Part shown: piece after piece, positions 1-8,633 of the stretch
Numbering within the stretch: position 1 is the first letter of the stretch
How the letters are laid out: each line of letters opens with the position of its first letter
NCBI RefSeq assembly: GCF_013283195.1
Contig: NZ_JABEKT010000004.1
Coordinates: 518,452 to 582,451, forward strand
DNA: 64,000 nt
Direction of reading: 5' to 3'
Source of the DNA: Ensifer adhaerens
Lineage (GTDB): Bacteria > Pseudomonadota > Alphaproteobacteria > Rhizobiales > Rhizobiaceae
The notes under the pieces: generated by a model
What the model saw: the letters and a program-made list of their open reading frames with translations, nothing else
The model's database searches: none
What the model was told of the DNA's origin: nothing
Made by a program: the position numbers and the translations under genes

Positions 1-2
1 GA

Positions 3-152
3 AGCCCGGTCCGCGGTCTCTACATCTGCGGCTCCTCGACCCATCCCGGCGGCGGCGTCATGGGCGCCCCCGGCCGCAACGCCGCCGCCGAGATCCTGCG
101 CGATCTCAGGCACGCTCCCTCGCACATGAGTTCGGCCCATGACGTCATTTGA
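3..152 (+). CDS. FAD-dependent oxidoreductase (phytoene dehydrogenase-like), C-terminal end only
   Basis: Only the last 49 codons are inside the window, read in the third frame and ending at TGA 150-152. The visible tail contains [20 protein letters not shown], which is nearly the same as the tail of the next gene ([20 protein letters not shown]). That Gly-rich segment closes the FAD site in phytoene-desaturase/amine-oxidase-like flavoproteins, so this is the end of a paralogue of its neighbour. It overlaps the next gene by 14 bases, which indicates translational coupling in one operon. The substrate cannot be told from this fragment. Confidence 0.75.
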   Translation, partial: SPVRGLYICGSSTHPGGGVMGAPGRNAAAEILRDLRHAPSHMSSAHDVI

Positions 153-1695
153 TGCCATTGTCATCGGCGGCGGCCACAACGGCCTGACCGCCGCCACCCT
201 CCTTGCCCGGTCCGGGCGCAAGGTCGTGGTGATCGAAGCGGACGACGCGCTCGGCGGTGCTGCCCGCAGCTTCGAGTTTCATCCAGGCTTCGTCAGCCCT
301 GGCCTTGCGCACATCATCAATCGCCTCGACGCAGATGTGTTGTCCGCGCTCGAAATTGATCATTCGACAACGCACGTGACCGCCCCGACCGTTGCGCTAT
401 CGCCGACGGGTGTGCACGCCGTGCTGCGTGGCGCCTATGGTGAAACGATCGACGGGGCCTCTCGGGAGGAGGCGGCGCGTTTTGCCGATTTTCGCGGCAA
501 GCTCCTGTTCCAGGCGGGCATCTTCAAACGCTTCCTCAAGCGTCGCCCGCCCGAAGTGGGCGAGATCGCCTTCGACGATCTCAAGTCCTTCGCCACCGCC
601 GGTCTTCATCTCCTGAGCAAGGGCCGCGAAGAGGGCCGGGATTTCCTGCGCATGCTGTTGATGAACGTCGCCGATGTCGCCGATGAATATCTGACCGACG
701 ACCGGCTGAAGGGCCTTGCCGCCTTCGATGCGACGCTCGGCATTCATCTAGGACCGCGATCGCCGACGTCGCTGCTTGGTCTCTATTATCGCCTGACCGG
801 CGAAGTGGCTGGCGCTACCGGCGCGCAGGTCGTGGCGAAGGGCAATGGCCAATCGATCGCCGCCCTCTTCGATGCGGCGGCAACCAAGGCGGGCGTTGCG
901 ATCCGGACCGGCACGCACGTCGAGAAGATCGTCGCCGATCGCGGCCGCGCGACCGGGATCATGCTGTCGACGGGCGAAACGCTGACCGCCCCGGCCATCA
1001 TCTCCGCCATCCATCCGCAGGCGACGTTCATGGCCCTGACCGATGCCGCCGAGATCGGCACCGGCTTCCGCCGCGCCATCGGCAACATCCGCACCAGGGG
1101 CAATGTCGCCAAGCTCGACCTGGCGCTCGACCGTGTCCCCGATTTCCCGGGTGTGGCGCGCGCCGATCTTGCCGGCAGGCTGGTGATCGCCCGATCGATC
1201 GATCACGTAGAGCAGGCATTCAACCCGGCGAAGTATGGCCAGTTCTCGACCGATCCGGTGATGGAGATAACGCTTCCGAGCCTGACCGATCCCACGCTTG
1301 CGCCCGACGGCGCCTGCACACTTTCGGCGCTGGTCGAGTTTGCGCCCTATGCGCTTGCGGATGGTTGGGAAAAGGGCAAGCCCGCCTTCCTGAAGATCGT
1401 GCTCGAAACGCTCGAACGCTATTGCCCGGGATTTGGCGCCAGTATCGTCGCCACGCATTTCCTGACACCTGCCGACATGGAAGAACGCTACAACCTGCCG
1501 GGCGGGCACTGGCACCACGGGGAACTCCAGGCCGACCAGCTCCTGATCAACCGCCCGGTCAATGCAGCCGCCGGCTACGCGACGCCGCTCGAAGGCCTTT
1601 ACCTCGCAAGCGCTGGCTCGCATCCGGGTGGCGGCATCTCCGGCCTGCCCGGCCTGCTCGCTGCCCGCCAGATCCTTTCGGAGAAACGCGCATGA
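139..1695 (+). CDS. NAD(P)/FAD-dependent oxidoreductase, phytoene dehydrogenase-like
   Basis: A 518-residue cytoplasmic flavoprotein. Residues 5-35 form the dinucleotide-binding fold with the motif [11 protein letters not shown] and an acidic residue at the end of the second strand (VVVIEAD). The C-terminal Gly-rich FAD motif [11 protein letters not shown] is near residue 500. Overall this is the crtI/NAD(P)-binding-8 superfamily, which in non-carotenogenic bacteria oxidises or isomerises unknown small substrates. It overlaps the preceding paralogue by 14 bases and the following GcvT-like gene by four (ATGA), so the three form one operon. Two such flavoproteins next to a folate enzyme suggest oxidation or demethylation of a methylated compound, but this is inference. 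No carotenoid genes are nearby. Confidence 0.85.
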   Translation: MTSFDAIVIGGGHNGLTAATLLARSGRKVVVIEADDALGGAARSFEFHPGFVSPGLAHIINRLDADVLSALEIDHSTTHVTAPTVALSPTGVHAVLRGAYGETIDGASREEAARFADFRGKLLFQAGIFKRFLKRRPPEVGEIAFDDLKSFATAGLHLLSKGREEGRDFLRMLLMNVADVADEYLTDDRLKGLAAFDATLGIHLGPRSPTSLLGLYYRLTGEVAGATGAQVVAKGNGQSIAALFDAAATKAGVAIRTGTHVEKIVADRGRATGIMLSTGETLTAPAIISAIHPQATFMALTDAAEIGTGFRRAIGNIRTRGNVAKLDLALDRVPDFPGVARADLAGRLVIARSIDHVEQAFNPAKYGQFSTDPVMEITLPSLTDPTLAPDGACTLSALVEFAPYALADGWEKGKPAFLKIVLETLERYCPGFGASIVATHFLTPADMEERYNLPGGHWHHGELQADQLLINRPVNAAAGYATPLEGLYLASAGSHPGGGISGLPGLLAARQILSEKRA

Positions 1696-2912
1696 TGCAC
1701 CTCACCGCCTTCAACCGCGCTGAACAGGGGCACATCCTGACGCCGCGTCTCGAAACGCCTTTTCACGACCAGCTGGCCGCGCTCAGCGAGACCAACGACT
1801 GGTACAGCTGGGCGGGCTACAAGGCGCCGCATTCGATCTTCGACACCGAACTCGAATATTTCGCCATCCGCTCGACATCGGCCCTTTTCGATATTTCTCC
1901 CATGGTGAAGTACCGCATTCGCGGCAGCGATGCCGCGCGCTACCTGAACCGCCTCACGGTGCGCGATGTCGCCAAGCTCGGCGTCGGGCGGGTCCATTAT
2001 ACCGCCTGGTGCGACGACCACGGGCACGTGCTCGACGATGGTACGCTCTTCCGGCTGGCGACCGACGATTTCCGCCTCTGCTGCCAGGAGCGGCATTTGC
2101 CCTGGCTGCTCGACAGCGCCGGCGGGTTCTCGGTCGAAATCAGCGAGGAGACTGCAGAGATCGCCGCCGTCGCGCTGCAGGGACCGACCGCCTTTGCAGT
2201 GCTCGAAGCCGCCGGCTTTGCTGGCGTCGAGACGCTGAAGCCGTTTCAGCTGGCGGAGTTTGCGCATGCCGACGGCAGCGTAACGATCTCGCGCACCGGC
2301 TTTACCGGCGACCTCGGCTACGAGCTCTTCGCCCCGGCGAAGGCGGCGCTCAGCCTCTGGGATCGTCTCTGGACGGCGGGCAGCGGTTTCGGCCTGAAGG
2401 CGATCGGCTACGATGCGCTCAACCGCGCCCGCATCGAGGCGGGGTTCATCGTCGCCAATGCCGATTTCATCACCGCCGATGCTGCCCTTCGCGCCGACCG
2501 TGAACGTTTGCCCGACGAGATCGGCCTCGACTGGCTCGTCGATCCGCAAAAGCCCTATTTCAACGGTCGCGACGCGATCCTGAGGGCACGGACGAAAGGC
2601 ACGCTGAAACATGTACTGGTCGGCCTCGAGATCGAGGGCAACATTCCCGCCGAAGGCGCCATCGTCTATCATCGCGGCAAGAAGGAAGTGGGTCTGGTGA
2701 CGGCCGCCATCTGGTCTCCGCTCGCCAAGCGCAACATCGCAATCGCCACGCTTTCCCGCCCCTTCGGCGCGAGCGTCACGGACAATCTCTGGGTCGAGAT
2801 CTACGCCATGCGAGAACTTCAGTATCAGAAGCTGATGAAGCGCGTCCGCGTGGTGTCACGGCCGTTCGTCAAGCTCGACCGCCGCTCGGCGACGCCCCCG
2901 GGACGTTTCTAG
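1692..2912 (+). CDS. Aminomethyltransferase (GcvT)-family folate-dependent protein
   Basis: A 406-residue protein starting at the ATG that overlaps the upstream stop (ATGA); a longer upstream frame exists but has no supporting start. The fold is that of glycine-cleavage T proteins and related tetrahydrofolate demethylases: FDISPMVKYRIRG near residue 75, VALQGP near 165, and SRTGFTGDLGYELF near 200, followed by the C-terminal barrel domain. GcvT relatives move a one-carbon unit from an amine or sulfonium compound to tetrahydrofolate. No gcvH or gcvP lies beside it, so it is unlikely to be the housekeeping T protein. The two flavoproteins upstream may supply or process its substrate. Confidence 0.85.
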   Translation: MMHLTAFNRAEQGHILTPRLETPFHDQLAALSETNDWYSWAGYKAPHSIFDTELEYFAIRSTSALFDISPMVKYRIRGSDAARYLNRLTVRDVAKLGVGRVHYTAWCDDHGHVLDDGTLFRLATDDFRLCCQERHLPWLLDSAGGFSVEISEETAEIAAVALQGPTAFAVLEAAGFAGVETLKPFQLAEFAHADGSVTISRTGFTGDLGYELFAPAKAALSLWDRLWTAGSGFGLKAIGYDALNRARIEAGFIVANADFITADAALRADRERLPDEIGLDWLVDPQKPYFNGRDAILRARTKGTLKHVLVGLEIEGNIPAEGAIVYHRGKKEVGLVTAAIWSPLAKRNIAIATLSRPFGASVTDNLWVEIYAMRELQYQKLMKRVRVVSRPFVKLDRRSATPPGRF

Positions 2913-2919
2913 GGGTGTC

Positions 2920-3168
2920 ATGATGGACGACGAAACGAGGCGTCATTGGGCGCTGATCCGAACTCCGCCCGGCATCGAATGGTCCGGACGCACGCGCTAT
3001 GCGGCTGCCATGTTCTTCTACCAGCGCGGCCAGATGAATGCGGAAACGCTGGAGATCTATCGCATCTGCTCGCGGCTGGACGCCGAGGATCCCGTTTCCG
3101 TGCTTAAGAGCCATCACCTCGGGGCCGACTGGATTTCGAGGATGGAGGCGGAACCGGACCGGCCGTGA
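2920..3168 (+). CDS. Hypothetical small protein
   Basis: An 82-residue ORF starting eight bases after the GcvT-like stop, preceded by GGGGTGTC as a modest ribosome binding site. The protein is soluble, with no signal or membrane segment (begins MMDDETRRHWALIRTPPG and contains AAMFFYQRGQMNAETLEIYR). I do not recognise a family. Its position and codon use fit the last gene of the 5' operon. Confidence 0.55.
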   Translation: MMDDETRRHWALIRTPPGIEWSGRTRYAAAMFFYQRGQMNAETLEIYRICSRLDAEDPVSVLKSHHLGADWISRMEAEPDRP

Positions 3169-3427
3169 GGCGGCTGCTTGCCTGGTGCGCCAGGTATCGC
3201 GCGACAGCATCGCAGGCTGGCGGCGCAATCGGGGCGCTGGACATGTTGCTGGCCGCCGGGCAGTGATGGAGCGCCTGGCCGTGAAGGCGCCGCCGCCTTG
3301 AATCACTTGGATCAACGGACCGATCCTTGCCATGTCGCAAAAGCCGGCGTTCGGTCCACCGCCGGCACGTTCTGGGCGATGGGCCGCCTGCCCGCGCGGA
3401 TTGCGCCGGGCATCGACCACGCCGCGC

Positions 3428-4897
3428 CTACGCCGCCGAGGCGGCCTTGCCGCCTTGAGCGTTGCGGCTCTCCTGCGCAGCGTAGCGTGCCCGCTTCTGC
3501 TCGTACATGCTGAGGTCCGCGCGCTTGACCAAGGCTTCCATGGTTTCCCCGGTCTCGCTGGTCGCAACGCCGAGCGATATGCTGAGAGGCGCGTTGGAAT
3601 AGAACTGGTTGTTGATCTTCAACAATTCACTGATGGTCTCGACCATGGTCGCCACCGCCTGGCGGTCGGCGCCTGGCATCAGGATGGCAAATTCGTCGCC
3701 GCCGATGCGGGCGGCATGGTTGGGCTGCGACACCGCGCCGTTCAGCACTTCGCCGAGACGGCGCAGGAGGGCATCGCCGGCATCGTGCCCAAGCTGGTCA
3801 TTCGCCGCCTTGAGACCATCAAGGTCGACGACGATGGCCGAAACCGGGCGCAACGACTTGCGCTCCAGCCGGTTCAGCTCGTCGGAGTAGAAGGCGCGGT
3901 TATGCAGCTTCGTCAGCACGTCGTGCTTGCCGAGATATTCGAGATAGGCCTCCGCCTTCTTGCGCGCGGTGATATCGGTCAACGCCACCTGGACCAGCGA
4001 CCAGTCGCCTTCATGGCCGGGAAGCACGGAGAATTGCAGCAGGACGTGGCGCTCCGACCCATCGAGCGCATAGTTCACCACCTCGCGGTGATGCAGAAGA
4101 TTGCCGTTCCACAGCTCGATCAGCTGCTCCTTGAAATGCTTCTCCATCTCGTTGCGGAAGATGTCGCCGAGATGCTGTAGCAGGGTGTTCCGGTCCGGTG
4201 CACAAAACAGGTCGAGCGTCGCCTGGTTGATGTCGATGACCCGGATCTCACTCATGCATTGGCGCACGAATTCCGGATGAACGTCGGTGAAGACGCGGAA
4301 ATCGACGATGCCGCGTTCACGGACATCCTCGAGCAGCAGCTTGATGCGGCTGAAGTCCTCGACCCACAGCGACACGGGCGAATGCTCGAAGATACCTTCC
4401 GCATACTGTCGGTTGGCCCGTTCGTTGCGCCGGGCCTCTTCGCGCGCGGTCACGTCTTCCGTCGTCAGAAGCAGCCGCCCCAGCGTATCCTCGTATCCCG
4501 GCAGTACCGAGCCGCGCAGCTGGATGTCGAGCCGGCGTCCCGTCAGCGTGTAGTTGACGGCACTGCTGCTGAACTCGGTCTTGCCCTCCCACAATTCGGC
4601 AAGCTCGTTGACATGGCTTTCGAGCATGTCGTCGCGAAAGACTTTCGAAAGGTTCGCCTGGAGATGATCGAGATCGCGCGCTTCGAACAGTTCCAGTGTC
4701 CGGCGGTTGACCTGGAGAACACGAATTTGGCCGGAGCACGCGGCGACACGCGTCAGATCCTCTCTAAGATAGGCACGGAGATCCACCACACCCTCGGCCC
4801 GCCAGCGATCGAACTGCGCCTTGACCCCACTGAAATCCTCGATCCACATCGCGATCGGCGCCAGATCAAAAATGTTGGTGTCGGAAGAACCTGTCAT
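3428..4897 (-). CDS. Diguanylate cyclase with two tandem PAS-type sensor domains
   Basis: A 489-residue cytoplasmic protein. Residues about 8-140 and 165-300 are two related PAS-like domains that start almost identically (IFDLAPIAMWIEDFS and IFEHSPVSLWVEDFS), so they arose by duplication. The GGDEF domain begins around residue 325 (HDVLTKLHNRAFY) and holds an intact RIGGDEFAIL active site near residue 399. Such proteins make cyclic di-GMP from two GTP in response to a ligand or redox signal. The allosteric inhibition site RxxD, expected just before the active site, is absent (the segment reads SQPNHAARIGGDEF), so product inhibition may be missing. No membrane segment and no EAL domain. It is monocistronic and converges with the preceding small gene. 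Confidence 0.9.
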   Translation of the reverse strand: MTGSSDTNIFDLAPIAMWIEDFSGVKAQFDRWRAEGVVDLRAYLREDLTRVAACSGQIRVLQVNRRTLELFEARDLDHLQANLSKVFRDDMLESHVNELAELWEGKTEFSSSAVNYTLTGRRLDIQLRGSVLPGYEDTLGRLLLTTEDVTAREEARRNERANRQYAEGIFEHSPVSLWVEDFSRIKLLLEDVRERGIVDFRVFTDVHPEFVRQCMSEIRVIDINQATLDLFCAPDRNTLLQHLGDIFRNEMEKHFKEQLIELWNGNLLHHREVVNYALDGSERHVLLQFSVLPGHEGDWSLVQVALTDITARKKAEAYLEYLGKHDVLTKLHNRAFYSDELNRLERKSLRPVSAIVVDLDGLKAANDQLGHDAGDALLRRLGEVLNGAVSQPNHAARIGGDEFAILMPGADRQAVATMVETISELLKINNQFYSNAPLSISLGVATSETGETMEALVKRADLSMYEQKRARYAAQESRNAQGGKAASAA

Positions 4898-5122
4898 TAT
4901 TGTTCCATCTCGGTTGGCGGAGAGAGGGCATGCAAGGCGCGGCGCCTTTGGGCAACCTAACCCTCTTTAAGTAACGATACGTAAATCCTCAACAGCGGAT
5001 CGCAATCACGGCAGGTGACACGCCAGCGCCCACGAGACGGGCGATGGGACGATCGCTTGCACGGCCGACCGCGACACACCAACTGGTGGAAATATTTGCA
5101 ACCTGTGGTCAACATTATCTTG

Positions 5123-5143
5123 AAAGCACCAAATCGGTGCTTT
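5123..5143. repeat. Inverted repeat in front of the TnpB-like/PspA gene
   Basis: AAAGCACC (5123-5130) and GGTGCTTT (5136-5143) form a perfect 8-base inverted repeat around a five-base centre (AAATC), ending 11 bases before the ATG at 5155. It could be an operator or a leader hairpin; there is no T run, so it is not a standard terminator. The region around it is AT-richer than its surroundings, as expected for a promoter. Confidence 0.5.
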
Positions 5144-5154
5144 ACATCAGATCC

Positions 5155-6288
5155 ATGATACAGACGACCCACACGGCAACCCTCCGCTATCGCCTGGTGC
5201 CGGACGGCGAGGCCCGGCACGCGCTGGAGGAGACATTTGCCGCCTATGCGAAGATGCTTGCGCTGCTCGATGAGCTGACGGTGGAAAAAGGCGGGGCCAA
5301 TCTCGTGACCCTGCACGAGCTTGCCTACGAGACCGTCAGGGATCGGACCGGCCTGCCCGCCCGTTTCGTGACGCTGGGCCTGCGCGATTTCGCGTCGAAC
5401 CGCGGGCGGCCGAGCGAGCCCCTGCGGCTGCCGCTAGACGAAAAATTGTTTGCGATCAAGGGCCCGGCCGCCCTCACCGTCGCAACGGTGCGCGGCCGCG
5501 TCGCCATCCCCTTTGATGTGGCGGGCTACTCACGCGGTACGCCCAACATTTTTTCGGCCGAGCTCGTCGCCGATGCCGGCGGCTATGAAATTCACATCGG
5601 CGTCACGCCGCACACGGATCGAACGGAGGAAGACATGATGATGAACGAAGGCATTCTTTCGCGCATGGGGCGGCTGATCGCCGGTCTTGCCAACGCCGCC
5701 GTCGACAAGGCGGAAGGCACCAACAAGGTGGCCGTCGTCGAACAAGCATTGCGCGAAATCGATGCCGCGGCCGAAGAAGCGAAAGCCGACATCGGCAAAG
5801 CGCGCGCCGAGGAGTACCGCATCCAGAGCCGACGTGAAGAAATCGCGTCCGACCTGACTATGCTCGAAGAAAAGATCCTGACGGCGGTATCCGCCGGTCG
5901 CGATGATCTCGCCAAGGCCGGTGTCGCCCGCCAGATCGATCTGGAATCGCAGGTTTCCGCTCTCGACAAGGCGCTAGCCGATGCCCGCAGCTACCTTGAC
6001 GAAGGCCAGCAGGCGCTGCAGGCCGTGCTTGCAACACGCCGCGAGGCCGAAGCGAGACTTGTCGACCTGAAGCGGAGCCTGGCGCAATACCCGGATGAGC
6101 CGGCAACGGCCCGTGCACGCGCCAATCCGGCCGATGGTGCGGCCCGGGCTGCCGCCGCCGTCTCCCGCGTTACCGGCGTTCCCGCCGGCAACAATGCCAC
6201 AAGCGCCGAACTCGATGAGCTCGACCGGCTGCACCGTGAACAGGCGATCGAAGCGCGGCTGGCGAAATTCAAGGCCGGAAAGGACTAA
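5155..6288 (+). CDS. TnpB-like N-terminal domain fused in frame to a PspA/IM30 protein
   Basis: A 377-residue reading frame with two unrelated parts. Residues 1-160 read like the region of IS605/IS1341-type TnpB before its RuvC nuclease: TLRYRLVPDGEARHALEETF, LHELAYETVRDRTGLPARF, LDEKLFAIKG, TVRGRVAIPF, and a closing beta segment GGYEIHIGVTPH. No RuvC or zinc-finger part follows. Residues 161-377 are a full-length PspA/IM30 (ILSRMGRLIAGLANAAVDKA, then a long Ala/Glu-rich coiled coil). PspA oligomers bind stressed inner membrane. The start at 5155 is chosen by homology; its ribosome site is poor, while the PspA part has its own strong site and ATG at 5635. YqiJ-like and flotillin genes follow directly. 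Confidence 0.75.
   Translation: MIQTTHTATLRYRLVPDGEARHALEETFAAYAKMLALLDELTVEKGGANLVTLHELAYETVRDRTGLPARFVTLGLRDFASNRGRPSEPLRLPLDEKLFAIKGPAALTVATVRGRVAIPFDVAGYSRGTPNIFSAELVADAGGYEIHIGVTPHTDRTEEDMMMNEGILSRMGRLIAGLANAAVDKAEGTNKVAVVEQALREIDAAAEEAKADIGKARAEEYRIQSRREEIASDLTMLEEKILTAVSAGRDDLAKAGVARQIDLESQVSALDKALADARSYLDEGQQALQAVLATRREAEARLVDLKRSLAQYPDEPATARARANPADGAARAAAAVSRVTGVPAGNNATSAELDELDRLHREQAIEARLAKFKAGKD
5625..5637 (+). promoter_or_regulatory. Internal ribosome binding site and start codon for PspA
   Basis: GGAGGA (5625-5630) lies four bases before ATG 5635, the first of three consecutive Met codons that match the natural N-terminus of PspA-family proteins. It allows a 217-residue PspA to be made without the TnpB-like part. 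Confidence 0.6.
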
Positions 6289-6293
6289 CGCCG

Positions 6294-6941
6294 ATGGAGC
6301 TTTTCTTCGCTCCTGAATGCCTGCCCTTTGCCATTGCCGCCATCATGCTTGCGGCCTTGACCGCGATCGAGATGCTGTGCCTGCTCGTCGGCTTCTCGCT
6401 CGGCGAGGTGATCGACAAGGCCGGGCTGGACGAGCACAACGCTCTGGCGGGGCTGCTCTCCTGGCTGAATGTCGGCGGCGTCCCGATCCTGATCTTCATC
6501 ATGCTGCTGCTGGCTCTGTTCTCGATGACCGGGTTCGTCATCCAGAGTATCGCCCACAGCGTCTGGCTGCCGCTGCCGGCTCTGGTTGCAAGCGTGCCCG
6601 CACTGCTCTTGAGCCTGCCCACGGTCAGGGCGTCGAGCCGCGCGGTCGCGCGGATTGTGCCACGCGACGAGACCTACGTCGTCGACCTCAAGGAATTCGT
6701 CGGCCGGACCGCCGAAGTCTCAGTCGGCCCGCTCGATCAGGGCCTGCCGGGACGTGTTCGTCTCACGGACAAACACGGCAACTGGCACAACCTGCGCGCC
6801 AAAGCAGCCAAGGGTGAACCCGCCATCACCATCGGCACACAAATCCTCATCGTCGACCGCGCCAAGGATGTCTTCATCGCCATTCCCGCGCCGGCAGACC
6901 TCATCTCTACGCTAAACACCACCTCCACGGAGCAACAATGA
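6294..6941 (+). CDS. YqiJ-like inner-membrane protein with OB-fold (NfeD-related)
   Basis: A 215-residue protein. Residues 8-35, 60-85 and 88-110 are hydrophobic and form two to three membrane segments; the C-terminal part from about 125 (YVVDLKEFVGRTAEVSVGPL) is a soluble beta-rich OB fold ending with TQILIVDRAKDVFIAIP. This is the YqiJ/NfeD arrangement whose genes normally sit directly before flotillins, and the two proteins are thought to act together in membrane microdomains. The start codon is five bases after the PspA-fusion stop, and its stop overlaps the flotillin ATG (ATGA at 6938-6941), so all three are translated as one operon. Confidence 0.85.
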   Translation: MELFFAPECLPFAIAAIMLAALTAIEMLCLLVGFSLGEVIDKAGLDEHNALAGLLSWLNVGGVPILIFIMLLLALFSMTGFVIQSIAHSVWLPLPALVASVPALLLSLPTVRASSRAVARIVPRDETYVVDLKEFVGRTAEVSVGPLDQGLPGRVRLTDKHGNWHNLRAKAAKGEPAITIGTQILIVDRAKDVFIAIPAPADLISTLNTTSTEQQ

Positions 6942-8453
6942 TCTTTGATCTTCTCCTGCCCGCCGGCATCGGCGTCGTCCTGATCCTCGGCATCGGCTTT
7001 GTGCTCGCATCGCTCTATACGCGATCGAGCCGCGACGAAGCCTATGTGCGCACCGGCCTCGGCGGCCAGAAGGTCGTGCTCGACGGCGGCTCAATCGTCC
7101 TGCCGATCTTCCACTCGATCGCCCGGGTCAATCTGAAGACGCTGCGTCTCGAAGTTCGCCGCGGCGAAGTTCGTCGACGGCCTGCGCTCCGTGGCTGCCA
7201 CCATGAGCCTCGACGCGCTGCAGGAGCAGCGCATGGATTTCGTCAAGGCGGTGCAGGAGGCGGTTGGCGCCGACCTGCAATCGAACGGCCTCGAACTGGA
7301 ATCCGTGTCGCTGACGCGGCTTGACCAGACCGACATCAAGCACTTCAACGCCAACAACTTCTTCGACGCCCATGGTCTTGCCGCGCTGACGCGCATTACC
7401 GAGGGCCGGAAGAAGGAGCGCAACGAGATCGTGCGCGACACCGAAGTCGCCATTGCACAGAAGGATCTCGAGGCCCGCCAGCAGTCGCTGGCGATCGAAA
7501 GGACCAAACGTGAAGCCGAGTTGAACCAGGAACGCGATATCGCCAACAAGTCTGCCGCGACCCGCGCCGAAACGGCGCAGCAGGAACAGGCTGCCAAGCG
7601 CGCCGAAGAAGAGGCCCGCATCGCGACCGAACAGGCAATCGCCGAGCGCGAGGCCGCCGCCAAGCAGGTGCGCGAAAGCGCCAACATCGAGGCAACCCGG
7701 ACGGTCCAGCAGCGCGACACCGAAGCCAAGCGCGACCTGCAGATCGTCGCCCAGGAAAGCGCGATTGCCGTTGCCAACAAGAGCCGTGAGGAATCCGAGG
7801 CCAAGGCCAAGGCTGAAACGGCACGCGCACTGGCAATCGCCGCGGAAGAAAAGGTCGGCACGGCAAAGGCCGTCGAAATCGCCGAACGCGAACGCCAGAT
7901 CGCCGTCATCGACGCCCGCAAGAACGCCGAGACGGAAGCAACGGCCGTGACCGTTGGTGCGGAGGCCGAAAAGCAGGCGGCCCTCGACCAGGCGGACGCG
8001 ATCAAGACGCTTGCCACCGCCGAGGCCGAAGCTGCCATCATCAAGGCCAAGGGCGTGCTCGAGACAGGCAAGGCGGCGGCAGAGAGCGAAGCCTTGCTCA
8101 ACGAGGCGCGCAACAAGCTGAGCGCCGCCATCATCGAGTTCGAGATCCTGCGCGAGCGCATCCGCATCATCCCCGAAGCCTTGGCCGAAGCCGTCAAGCC
8201 GATCGAGAAGATCTCCGACATTCGCATCTTCGACACCGGCGGCATGCTGGGTCGCGGCGGCGCTGGCGGTGCGGGCGGCACCAATGGCATCGGCATGGGC
8301 GAAGGCCTTGCCGGGCAGTTGCTCGCGTATCAGGCCAACAAGCCGATCCTCGACCGCCTGATGAAGGAAGCCGGGTTCGAAGGCGACAATGCCGTCTCTT
8401 CCCTGCTTGCCAATCTGAACGGCAAAGGGCCGGAAGAACTGGAAAGGGACTGA
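6938..8453 (+). pseudogene. Flotillin (YqiK-like) gene broken by an internal deletion with frameshift
   Basis: The first frame (from ATG 6938) gives the flotillin N-terminus: a membrane segment at residues 5-27 and YVRTGLGGQKVVLDGGSIVL, up to NLKTLRLEV. The next expected roughly 50-60 residues, the core of the SPFH domain, are missing. The sequence resumes in another frame at KFVDGLRSVAATMSL (about 7169 onward) and continues to the end as a normal flotillin with long Ala/Glu coiled coil and Gly-rich tail. The join lies between two copies of CGAAGTTCG (7150-7158 and 7165-7173), as expected for deletion between short repeats. A GTG at 7191 could still start a 420-residue fragment, but it would lack the membrane anchor. 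An assembly error is possible but would have to remove well over 100 bases. Confidence 0.8.
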
Positions 8454-8466
8454 GCTTCGCAAACGC

Positions 8467-8490
8467 GCCGGCCACTTCATGGTGGCCGGC
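8467..8490. terminator. Stem-loop after the flotillin gene
   Basis: GCCGGCCAC (8467-8475) pairs perfectly with GTGGCCGGC (8482-8490) across a six-base loop. It starts 13 bases after the flotillin stop. There is no proper T run behind it, so it may be a weak terminator or 3'-end stabiliser. Confidence 0.5.
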
Positions 8491-8633
8491 ACCATCGTTT
8501 CCAGGCAATCTCGCGTCAACGCATCGCCCTGTCCCTTCTGGACCAAGCTAGCCGACAGGGACGCGGCAACCCTTGCGGCAATCGTGGTGTCGCTTATCTC
8601 ATGGCGTTCACGGGTTCGGGAAAGGAAATGCCC

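Noticed and set aside
5044-5154. Upstream start at 5044 for the TnpB-like/PspA gene
   Set aside because: The extra 37 residues have no TnpB similarity, run through the palindrome and promoter-like AT-rich stretch, and lack a ribosome site.
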